The notes under the pieces: model-generated | Database searches by the model: none | What the model was told of the DNA's origin: nothing | The model's input: only the letters and a program-made list of their open reading frames with translations | Source: Megamonas sp. UBA1796 | GTDB lineage: Bacteria > Bacillota > Negativicutes > Selenomonadales > Selenomonadaceae | Length of the DNA stretch: 11,336 nucleotides | Assembly: GCA_002319795.1 (NCBI GenBank) | Contig: DCFU01000053.1 | Span: 1-11,336 of the forward strand | Reading direction: 5' to 3' | Shown here: in pieces, positions 1-5,646 of the stretch | Numbering within the stretch: the stretch's first letter is position 1 | How the letters are laid out: every line of letters starts with the position of its first letter | Made by a program: the position numbers and the translations under genes

Positions 1-136
1 TCCGGTTTACCGGAGGTCATGACTGGTAAAAAGTTACTCTAGAACATCAAAAGCTTAATAAATCCCATATGAAGTTTCGTAAAAGAAGTTTTTCGCAATT
101 GATATGGCATTATACCAAGTTTTATGTTTTAAATCA
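1..136. other. Window-edge segment, no assignable gene
   Basis: The first 30 bases are more GC-rich than what follows and include a perfect inverted repeat, TCCGGT-TT-ACCGGA, at 1-14. On the + strand, one frame is open from base 1 to a TAG at 40-42 (ends ...TGKKLL) and another ends at a TAA at 25-27. Either could be the last codons of an upstream gene, but 8 to 13 codons are too few to identify one. From about 43 to 136 the sequence is AT-rich and I see no gene in it. Confidence 0.3.
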
Positions 137-165
137 TTGACAAATAAAATAAAAGATAGTATAAT
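137..165 (+). promoter_or_regulatory. Consensus sigma-A promoter of the tRNA-Leu gene
   Basis: TTGACA at 137-142 and TATAAT at 160-165 are both perfect consensus boxes, with a 17-base spacer. Transcription would start near 172, about 38 bases before the mature tRNA 5' end. Such a strong promoter is usual for stable RNA genes. Confidence 0.9.
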
Positions 166-209
166 ATTTTTTGTTGGTAACTTGCATGTAGAGCTACCAT
201 TTATGCAGT

Positions 210-297
210 GCCGAAGTGGCGGAATTGGCAGACGCACTTGACTCAAAATCAAGCGTAGTTACCCTACGTGCCGGTTCGAGTCCGGCCTTCGGCACCA
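210..297 (+). tRNA. tRNA-Leu (anticodon CAA), CCA encoded
   Basis: This is a class II tRNA that decodes UUG leucine codons. The acceptor stem pairs GCCGAAG (210-216) with CTTCGGC (287-293), followed by discriminator A294 and an encoded CCA (295-297). The anticodon arm is CTTGA (237-241) and TCAAG (249-253) around the 7-base loop CTCAAAA, which places the anticodon CAA at 244-246. The long variable arm typical of leucine tRNAs pairs CGTAG (254-258) with CTACG (264-268). The T arm pairs GCCGG (270-274) with CCGGC (282-286) around TTCGAGT. The gene is a single transcription unit with its own promoter upstream and terminator downstream. Confidence 0.97.
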
Positions 298-309
298 TTG
301 AATTTACAG

Positions 310-346
310 AGGTGTCGCGCTAGAAATTAGTGCGGCACCTTTTTTG
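310..346 (+). terminator. Rho-independent terminator of tRNA-Leu
   Basis: AGGTGTCGC (310-318) pairs with GCGGCACCT (332-340) with one G-T pair, around a short loop, and runs straight into a T tract. It lies 13 bases after the tRNA CCA end, so the tRNA is probably transcribed alone. Confidence 0.88.
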
Positions 347-363
347 TATATAAAAATAGTATC

Positions 364-438
364 CCGACTTCAAAAGTCGGAGAACTTTTACAACATAGGT
401 CATTTTCTTATACGTAAGAAAGTGTTTATGAGATAAAC
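364..438. repeat. Three successive hairpins between tRNA terminator and T-box promoter
   Basis: Three inverted repeats follow each other. CCGACTT and AAGTCGG (364-370/374-380) form a 7-bp stem. CATTTTCTTA and TAAGAAAGTG (401-410/415-424) form a 10-bp stem with one G-T pair and a TACG loop. GTTTAT and ATAAAC (424-429/433-438) form a 6-bp stem, sharing base 424 with the previous one. None has a clear T tract on the + strand. They lie upstream of the next promoter and could be remnants or protein-binding sites; I assign no role. Confidence 0.45.
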
Positions 439-453
439 AAATTTTATAAAACA

Positions 454-482
454 TTGTAAAATATATGTAAATATGATACAAT
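454..482 (+). promoter_or_regulatory. Promoter of the T-box/ior operon
   Basis: TTGTAA at 454-459 and TACAAT at 477-482 are separated by 17 bases. Transcription would start near 489, just before the first strand of T-box Stem I, which supports the call. Confidence 0.7.
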
Positions 483-488
483 ACGTTT

Positions 489-759
489 TATATCATATAT
501 AAAAACCGATGACGAAGATAAAAAGTCTTTTGCGCACGCACAGAGAACCGGGAGAAGCTGGAATCCCGGTCGAAGGCGGAGAGATTTATTGGACTTCGGA
601 GGGTTGTGTGAAAAGCTTGGCTGATTAGCATGCAACGTAAGCTCGCGTTATAGGGCACGAATGTGATTAAGCATTCGGATAAGCGGCTGCTTCGGCAGCA
701 AGCAAGGTGGTACCGCAGATTCAAGCATCTGTCCTTTAGAGAGGACAGATGCTTTTTTT
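489..759 (+). promoter_or_regulatory. T-box riboswitch leader with terminator/antiterminator (aromatic amino acid, probably Trp)
   Basis: This RNA senses the charging state of a tRNA and lets transcription continue into iorA when the tRNA is uncharged. Stem I has a basal helix AACC/GGTT (504-507/602-605), a K-turn (GATGA 508-512 opposite GAG 599-601) and helix CGAAG/CTTCG (513-517/594-598). Above it are the specifier loop and a distal hairpin (547-553/564-570) with GCTG in its loop and AGAGA just 5' of it. Stem III is 658-677. A GCTGC-TTCG-GCAGC hairpin (686-699) precedes the T-box core (704-718). In the antiterminator, AAGG (704-707) pairs with CCTT (733-736) and GCAGA (715-719) with TCTGT (728-732), leaving the bulge UGGUACC (708-714). 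The triplet next to the lower helix, followed by A593, is UGG (590-592), giving Trp. The bulge base U711 pairs best with a discriminator A, whereas bacterial tRNA-Trp normally has G, so Tyr (UAU 587-589) remains possible. Confidence 0.93.
724..759 (+). terminator. T-box regulated intrinsic terminator
   Basis: AGCATCTGTCCT (724-735) pairs perfectly with AGGACAGATGCT (742-753), followed by seven T residues (753-759). Its 5' arm shares bases 728-736 with the antiterminator, so the two structures exclude each other. Confidence 0.93.
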
Positions 760-781
760 AGTTGAAATGGAGAGTGAAAAG

Positions 782-2593
782 ATGGCAAAGAAGAAGCTGT
801 TGATGGGGAATGAGGCAATTGCCTTTGGAGCAATCCGCGCAGGGGTGGACGTTGTGACCGGCTATCCTGGAACACCTTCAACGGAAGTGTTGGAGACAAT
901 CGCCAAACACCGTCCGTCAGATGTGTATGTTGAGTGGTCTATAAACGAAAAGGTAGCTATGGAGGTTGCTGCCGGAGCATCCTGCGCAGGCGCACGGACC
1001 CTGGTGACGATGAAGCAGGTTGGTCTCAATGTGGCCAGTGATCCGCTTATGAGCCTTGCCTATATTGGTGTAAAGGGCGGCATGGTTGTGCTTGTTGCCG
1101 ATGATCCCGGTCCGATTTCTTCGCAGACAGAGCAGGATACACGCCATTTTGCACAATATGCGCATTTGCCAATTTTTGATCCGGAATCGCCAGAAGATGC
1201 CTATCTTCTTATCGGCGAGGCTTTCCAATATTCGGAAAAGTATCATACACCGGTGATCTTTCGTCCTACGACTCAAATTTGTCATGCATGCGCAAGTATA
1301 GTGCTAGAAGATTATGCAGACAAACATTCCATTGAAGGTTTTGTAAAGGACAAAAAATGGGTCATTTTCCCTCGTCTTTCTTATGAAAATCATATTCGTA
1401 TCATAAAACAGGAACGTTTGCTCGCAGATGTTTTCTCTGAATTTAGTTATAACCGTCTAGCAGGCGATATGAAGGCTACATATGGTATCATTTCAAATGG
1501 TGTATCTTCTGCCTATCTGCGCGAGGTGTTAAAAGATACAAAAGACCGTGTACGTACATTGTCAATCGCCACGCCTCATCCGTTTCCAGAGAAACTTGCT
1601 GTTCGTTTCCTGGATGGACTTACTGATGTATTAGCTATTGAAGAGTTAGACCCCGTATTAGAGGAGGCCTTGCTAAAAATTTGCGGAAAATATCATTTGA
1701 ATGTGCGTATTCATGGTCGTCTTACAGATGAAACAAATATTGCTGGTGCGAACCGCTATGAAAATGTACGTGAAGCTATTGATCACTTCATTGGGCGAGC
1801 CCCGGGCGTCCGGAAACCATGTGAGGTGATGCCGCAGCTCCCCATACGCCCACCGGTTCTTTGTGCAGGTTGTCCACATCGTGCCTCGTTTTACAGCGTA
1901 AAGCTAGCCATGCAGCGTACAAAACAAAAAGCGATTTTTACGGGCGATATCGGCTGTTATACATTGGGTAATGCGAAACCGCTCGACATGGTGGACACTT
2001 GTCTCTGTATGGGTGCAGATATTACGATGGCACAGGGACTGCATCGTGCGGATGGATCAGTGAAACAGATTGCATTCATCGGCGATTCTACCTTTTTCCA
2101 TACGGGAATTTCGGGTATTATCAACGCCGTTTACAATGAAACGGATATTACGGTAATAGTTTTGGATAACGCGACGACAGCTATGACGGGTCATCAGCCA
2201 CATCCAGGCACAGGACTTACTATGATGGGGAACTCACATGAAAAAATTTATATTGACAAAGTTCTCGCAGGCTGTAATGTCAAATGTATTAAAAAAGCGA
2301 ATCCATTACATCTTGAGGAAGCTATATCGATGGTCGAGGCTGCCGTAGCATACAAAGGGGTTTCAGTCGTTATTTTCGAAGAACCATGCATTGGGCTTCG
2401 TAAGCCGAGACCAATGCCGTATGTTGATGCAGAGCAATGTATTGGTTGCCAGCACTGCATTAAAGAAATTGGTTGTCCGGCAATATCATCTGTAGAGAAT
2501 GATCAAGTGGTCATTGATTCCAATCTTTGTTATGGCTGTGGCCTTTGCAGTCAAATATGCCCGGTAGGTGCAGTCGGAGGTGCTGAAGAATGA
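782..2593 (+). CDS. iorA: Indolepyruvate:ferredoxin oxidoreductase, alpha subunit
   Basis: Large subunit (603 aa) of the cytoplasmic enzyme that interconverts arylpyruvates and arylacetyl-CoA plus CO2 using ferredoxin. The N-terminal pyrimidine-type domain shows GYPGTPST (27-34) and the conserved SxNEK segment (E56). The C-terminal TPP-binding part has GDIGCY (388-393), GDS (434-436) and DN (462-463). Two 4Fe-4S clusters close the protein: C553/C556/C559/C565 and C583/C586/C589/C593, both ending in CP. Domain order and length are those of IorA. I chose the ATG at 782 because GGAGAG lies 7 bases upstream and MAKKKLLMGNEAIA is the usual start; the in-frame ATG at 767 is less likely, and the one at 749 lies within the terminator. 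The stop overlaps the iorB start (ATGA). The T-box sets expression. Whether the main substrate is indole-, phenyl- or hydroxyphenylpyruvate cannot be read from sequence. Confidence 0.96.
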   Translation: MAKKKLLMGNEAIAFGAIRAGVDVVTGYPGTPSTEVLETIAKHRPSDVYVEWSINEKVAMEVAAGASCAGARTLVTMKQVGLNVASDPLMSLAYIGVKGGMVVLVADDPGPISSQTEQDTRHFAQYAHLPIFDPESPEDAYLLIGEAFQYSEKYHTPVIFRPTTQICHACASIVLEDYADKHSIEGFVKDKKWVIFPRLSYENHIRIIKQERLLADVFSEFSYNRLAGDMKATYGIISNGVSSAYLREVLKDTKDRVRTLSIATPHPFPEKLAVRFLDGLTDVLAIEELDPVLEEALLKICGKYHLNVRIHGRLTDETNIAGANRYENVREAIDHFIGRAPGVRKPCEVMPQLPIRPPVLCAGCPHRASFYSVKLAMQRTKQKAIFTGDIGCYTLGNAKPLDMVDTCLCMGADITMAQGLHRADGSVKQIAFIGDSTFFHTGISGIINAVYNETDITVIVLDNATTAMTGHQPHPGTGLTMMGNSHEKIYIDKVLAGCNVKCIKKANPLHLEEAISMVEAAVAYKGVSVVIFEEPCIGLRKPRPMPYVDAEQCIGCQHCIKEIGCPAISSVENDQVVIDSNLCYGCGLCSQICPVGAVGGAEE

Positions 2594-3189
2594 GAATGGA
2601 TTGTTTATTGGCTGGTGTAGGCGGGCAAGGTACGGTACTTGCCTCACGCCTTATTGCACAGACGGCGATGGAGCTTGGCTTTGAGGCACATACGTCGGAG
2701 GTTATCGGCATGGCACAGCGTGGCGGTTCGGTTACAAGCCAGGTTCGTTTGGGTGGTGAAAACATTGCACCTATGATACCACGCGGATTTGCAGATTTGC
2801 TCATAGGCTTTGAACCTGCTGAGTCAGCACGGAATTTTACATATTTAAAGCCTGGAGGAACTGTGGTTGTAAATACGAATCCCATAAAGCCGGTGACCTC
2901 TTCGTTGGGACAGGGTTATGCACTGGATGAGATCTTGGCATGGCTTAGGAGACAGGCTGGACACTGTATCTTTGTCGATGGAGGAGTGCTTTGCACGGCA
3001 GTTGGTTCGGGCAAGGTACTCAATGTAATCATGCTTGGGGTACTCGTAAGAGAAAATCTGCTGCCTTTTACAAAGGAACAGATTTTGACAACCATGTTGG
3101 TGCATGTGCCTGAAAGATATCGGAAACTTAACGAAAAGGCCTTTACTGTCGGATATGCCTATAAAAATATCAATGGGGGAATACTATGA
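2590..3189 (+). CDS. iorB: Indolepyruvate:ferredoxin oxidoreductase, beta subunit
   Basis: Small partner of IorA (199 aa, normal for the family), equivalent to the gamma domain of other 2-oxoacid:ferredoxin oxidoreductases. It helps form the CoA/2-oxoacid site of the heterodimer. The glycine-rich GVGGQG is at 9-14, and the diagnostic segment SEVIGMAQRGG lies at 36-46. The ATG at 2590 overlaps the iorA stop by 4 bases (ATGA), which implies translational coupling and matched subunit amounts; a second in-frame ATG at 2596 is a possible alternative start. Its own stop overlaps the next start in the same way. No cluster-binding cysteine motif is present, as expected, because the iron-sulfur clusters are in IorA. 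Confidence 0.95.
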   Translation: MRMDCLLAGVGGQGTVLASRLIAQTAMELGFEAHTSEVIGMAQRGGSVTSQVRLGGENIAPMIPRGFADLLIGFEPAESARNFTYLKPGGTVVVNTNPIKPVTSSLGQGYALDEILAWLRRQAGHCIFVDGGVLCTAVGSGKVLNVIMLGVLVRENLLPFTKEQILTTMLVHVPERYRKLNEKAFTVGYAYKNINGGIL

Positions 3190-4430
3190 AAATGACCGAG
3201 GAACAATTTGAAAAGTTTAAAAAATCTTTGCAGCATGCAGCGGAGGACAGCTTTTTTTATCGTGAACTATACAAGGACAAGGGCATTGAAATTGGCGATA
3301 TTAAAACGTTGGAGGATATTACAAAGTTGCCAATGACAGATAAATACGATTTACGTCGCGTTTACCCCTTGGGCATACAAGCGGTGCCGGATGAAAAAGT
3401 GGTACGTATCCATTCTTCTTCAGGCACAACCGGACAGCCGGTCATTATTCCGTATACGGAGAATGATGTTGAAACCTGGGGCATGATGATGGCACGCTGC
3501 ATGAAGGTTGCAGGTGTGACCAAACAAGATCGCGTGCATATTACACCGGGTTATGGTCTCTGGACTGCGGGTATCGGTTTTCAGCGTGGTGCCGAAATGC
3601 TTGGTGCGATGGCACTTCCTATGGGACCAGGAAACACGGAAAAGCAAATAAAATTTCTTATGGATTTACAGTCAACAGTACTCTGTGCAACATCTTCTTA
3701 TGCGTTGCTTTTGGCAGAAGAGATTACACACCGCGGCCTTAAGGACAAAATCAAGCTTAAGCGTGGTATTGTAGGTTCAGAGCGCTGGGGCAATAAGATG
3801 CGCAATCGTATCATGGGTGAACTCGGTATCGAGATTTATGATATATATGGTCTTACGGAAATTTATGGGCCGGGTATTTCCGTGAGTTGCAGCAAACACA
3901 ATGGTTTACATTACTGGGACGACCAGCTTTATTTTGAAATCATTGACCCGGAAACAGGGAAAAGTCTGCCAGATGGCGAACTTGGCGAGCTTACTATTAC
4001 AACACTTACGAAAGAAGCAGCACCACTCATTCGATACCGTACGCATGATCTTACCCGTTTGTTGCCTGGTGAGTGTTCTTGTGGACTACGGTACCCACGC
4101 CATGATATTATCCTGGGACGCACAGATGACATGATTAAGATTAAAGCCGTTAATATTTACCCCGGTCAGATAGAGGATGTGCTAAAGGATGTTCCAGAAA
4201 CCAGTAGTGAATATCAGGTGGTACTGGATCGAGGACTTGATTACAAGGATTTCCTGTTGTTACGTATTGAGAGTATGCCAGGTATTGAGAAGGAAATTGT
4301 AGAACGAGCTGTGAAGCAGAGCTTTAAAACACGCATAGGTATTGCTATTCAGGTAGAGGCTTTGCCTATCGGTGCTTTACCACGCAGTGAGAAGAAGACT
4401 GCCCGTGTTATTGATAAGAGGTACTGCTGA
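3186..4430 (+). CDS. paaK: Phenylacetate-CoA ligase family (arylacetate-CoA ligase)
   Basis: An AMP-forming ligase of the PaaK branch (414 aa). It activates an arylacetic acid with ATP and CoA to arylacetyl-CoA in the cytoplasm. Seen motifs are the ATP-binding loop SSGTTG (78-83), YGLTE (221-225), the YRTHD segment followed by a Cys-x-Cys pair typical of PaaK, GRTDD (311-315) and the C-terminal SEKKTARV with the likely catalytic lysine at 403 or 404. Its start overlaps the iorB stop (ATGA), and a GGGGGA ribosome site sits just upstream. Co-transcription with iorAB links the two steps: the ligase supplies or consumes the arylacetyl-CoA that IorAB handles. Under T-box control the synthesis direction is the more sensible reading. 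The preferred acid (phenyl-, 4-hydroxyphenyl- or indole-acetate) is unknown, so the symbol marks the family only. Confidence 0.93.
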   Translation: MKMTEEQFEKFKKSLQHAAEDSFFYRELYKDKGIEIGDIKTLEDITKLPMTDKYDLRRVYPLGIQAVPDEKVVRIHSSSGTTGQPVIIPYTENDVETWGMMMARCMKVAGVTKQDRVHITPGYGLWTAGIGFQRGAEMLGAMALPMGPGNTEKQIKFLMDLQSTVLCATSSYALLLAEEITHRGLKDKIKLKRGIVGSERWGNKMRNRIMGELGIEIYDIYGLTEIYGPGISVSCSKHNGLHYWDDQLYFEIIDPETGKSLPDGELGELTITTLTKEAAPLIRYRTHDLTRLLPGECSCGLRYPRHDIILGRTDDMIKIKAVNIYPGQIEDVLKDVPETSSEYQVVLDRGLDYKDFLLLRIESMPGIEKEIVERAVKQSFKTRIGIAIQVEALPIGALPRSEKKTARVIDKRYC

Positions 4431-4532
4431 TTATGGTTACATCATTTCTTAAATGATTATCCTGAATTACGCACAGAGCTGTTAAAAACCAGCGTACAGT
4501 TTATATTTTTGATTAAAAAAAGACAGGAATAA
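4431..4532 (+). other. In-frame open stretch after the paaK stop
   Basis: Directly after the paaK TGA (4428-4430), the same frame stays open for 33 codons to a TAA at 4530-4532 and encodes a plausible-looking peptide containing NDYPELRTELL. It has no start codon of its own with a ribosome site, and it runs into the terminator stem. It may be chance, a decayed gene end or a former C-terminal extension of the ligase. I do not call it a gene. Confidence 0.25.
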
Positions 4533-4560
4533 AAGAGAAAATATATTCCTGTCTTTTCTT
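4515..4560 (+). terminator. Intrinsic terminator of the ior-paaK operon
   Basis: AGACAGGAATA (4521-4531) pairs perfectly with TATTCCTGTCT (4544-4554). The stem is flanked by an A run before and a T-rich run after, so it could work on both strands. It separates the T-box operon from the following genes. Confidence 0.9.
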
Positions 4561-4591
4561 GTATCCAGAAAACAGATGTTGTTTTATATTT

Positions 4592-4619
4592 TTGGATTGG
4601 GAATGTAATTCTTTATAAT
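4592..4619 (+). promoter_or_regulatory. Candidate upstream promoter for the GNAT gene
   Basis: TTGGAT (4592-4597) and a perfect TATAAT (4614-4619) lie 16 bases apart. If used, it gives a leader of roughly 220 bases before the GNAT start. I recognise no riboswitch or clear long hairpin in that leader. Confidence 0.45.
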
Positions 4620-4754
4620 CTGTGCTTTTTAACCTGTTCATCAGATTCTATAAAATATTCAACGGCATTTGAAAATGTAGAGTAAATCATGTTATTATGA
4701 ATATAGGTTTCCTTGAAAATAACGATTTTTTACGATTAATCTATAATCTTGAAA

Positions 4755-4781
4755 TTGAATTTATAAAATTCTGAGTATAAT
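4755..4781 (+). promoter_or_regulatory. Candidate proximal promoter for the GNAT gene
   Basis: A perfect TATAAT lies at 4776-4781. The best -35 candidate is TTGAAT (4755-4760), with a short 15-base spacer; TTGAAA at 4749-4754 would need a 21-base spacer. The -10 is good and the -35 poor, so it may depend on an activator. The rest of 4561-4849 is AT-rich and I see no small gene in it. Confidence 0.4.
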
Positions 4782-4849
4782 AATTAGCTTAAGTTTTTAG
4801 AATTTAATAACGATATACAACATATAAAAAAATTGGAGGGGAAAATAAA

Positions 4850-5521
4850 ATGTTTTTTGATAGCAGCCATACCAGTAAAAGTAAAATTTTTGATAAAAGT
4901 TCGCACGATACTGAGCTGACAGAACTATTTATGCTAGCACAGAAAAAATTAAATACTTGGAAAAGTGAAAATAAAATCCCTCAGGTAAAATTAGTCAGAA
5001 ACTTGTGGCTGAGGCCATTGGAAGCTATATTAACGGATATTTCTCCGCAGACAGAAGTACAATTTCACTTATTTACCCAAGAATTTGATGCATTGCTCGA
5101 GGATGATATTGCCCAATCTTTGCATATCCCTAAGATAAAAACCTTTCGTAGTTATCTTCAATTGTTTCATCTTTTTGTAGAAAAAGATCCTTGCTGGCTT
5201 TTGTGCGAGGAGGAAAAATTTGTTGGTATTTTTTATTTATATGATAACCATCCCGAATATCACAGAGCGAACATGTCAGTTGGAATCATCCAGCAATATC
5301 GTGGAGCACATCTCTCAGAAGCGGTTGCCAAAGCCATGTGTGTATATCTTAGCCAAAATGGCTATACGCGATTAGGACTTGAAATTTCTCAAGGCAATAT
5401 CGCTAGTCTTCATCTAACACAGCAAAATCTTACAAAACTTGGTTTTGCCAAAGAGGGGATTTTAAGAAATTATGGTGGCAAAGGCATGCACTATGAAAGT
5501 TGGAGCTATACAGTAGATTGA
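4850..5521 (+). CDS. GNAT-family acetyltransferase, atypical CoA loop
   Basis: A 223-aa protein whose C-terminal half (about 115-223) follows the RimJ/RimL-like GNAT pattern. A beta strand (FVGIFYLY) leads to a second strand and the acetyl-CoA loop YRGAHLSEA (150-158), then an amphipathic helix and the end pattern LTKLGFAKEGILRNY. The usual R-G-x-G-x-G/A loop here reads R-G-A-H-L-S, with His154 where a glycine is normal, so catalysis or CoA binding may differ. The first 60 or so residues match nothing I recognise. Start: ATG at 4850 with GGAGGGG 9 bases upstream. The substrate is unknown. It precedes the saccharopine-dehydrogenase/ATP-grasp pair by 125 bases and may belong to the same pathway, but that pair also has its own promoter. 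Confidence 0.8.
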   Translation: MFFDSSHTSKSKIFDKSSHDTELTELFMLAQKKLNTWKSENKIPQVKLVRNLWLRPLEAILTDISPQTEVQFHLFTQEFDALLEDDIAQSLHIPKIKTFRSYLQLFHLFVEKDPCWLLCEEEKFVGIFYLYDNHPEYHRANMSVGIIQQYRGAHLSEAVAKAMCVYLSQNGYTRLGLEISQGNIASLHLTQQNLTKLGFAKEGILRNYGGKGMHYESWSYTVD

Positions 5522-5529
5522 ATTTATAT

Positions 5530-5558
5530 TTGATAAGCAGCTGTGGCTTATACATAAT
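5530..5558 (+). promoter_or_regulatory. Promoter with internal operator-like palindrome, upstream of the dehydrogenase gene
   Basis: TTGATA (5530-5535) and CATAAT (5553-5558) are each one base off consensus, at the ideal 17-base spacing. An inverted repeat ATAAGC-N7-GCTTAT (5533-5538/5546-5551) fills the space between the boxes, a classic place for a repressor or a MerR-like activator. A second small inverted repeat AATAC-N6-GTATT (5556-5560/5567-5571) covers the likely start site. Confidence 0.6.
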
Positions 5559-5646
5559 ACATTTGCGTATTCCAGATGGTGAATATGTAGATTTATTGTG
5601 ATCAAATACTTAAAAGTAATAGAAAGAATTGAGGAGGAACAGAAAA

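Noticed and set aside
55..252. Minus-strand open frame of 65 codons upstream of and overlapping the tRNA
   Set aside because: It runs through the promoter and antisense to half of the tRNA-Leu gene, with no ribosome site; chance frame in AT-rich DNA.
749..781. Earlier ATG codons (749 and 767) as the iorA start
   Set aside because: ATG 749 lies inside the terminator stem. ATG 767 has no good ribosome site, while ATG 782 has GGAGAG at proper spacing and gives the usual IorA N-terminus.
444..899. Three minus-strand open frames across the T-box leader
   Set aside because: They are antisense to a structured regulatory RNA whose every T-box element is accounted for, and have no coding signature.
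2511..2885. Minus-strand 124-codon frame across the iorA/iorB junction
   Set aside because: Shadow of two strongly supported genes in a codon-biased region; its protein shows no recognisable motif.
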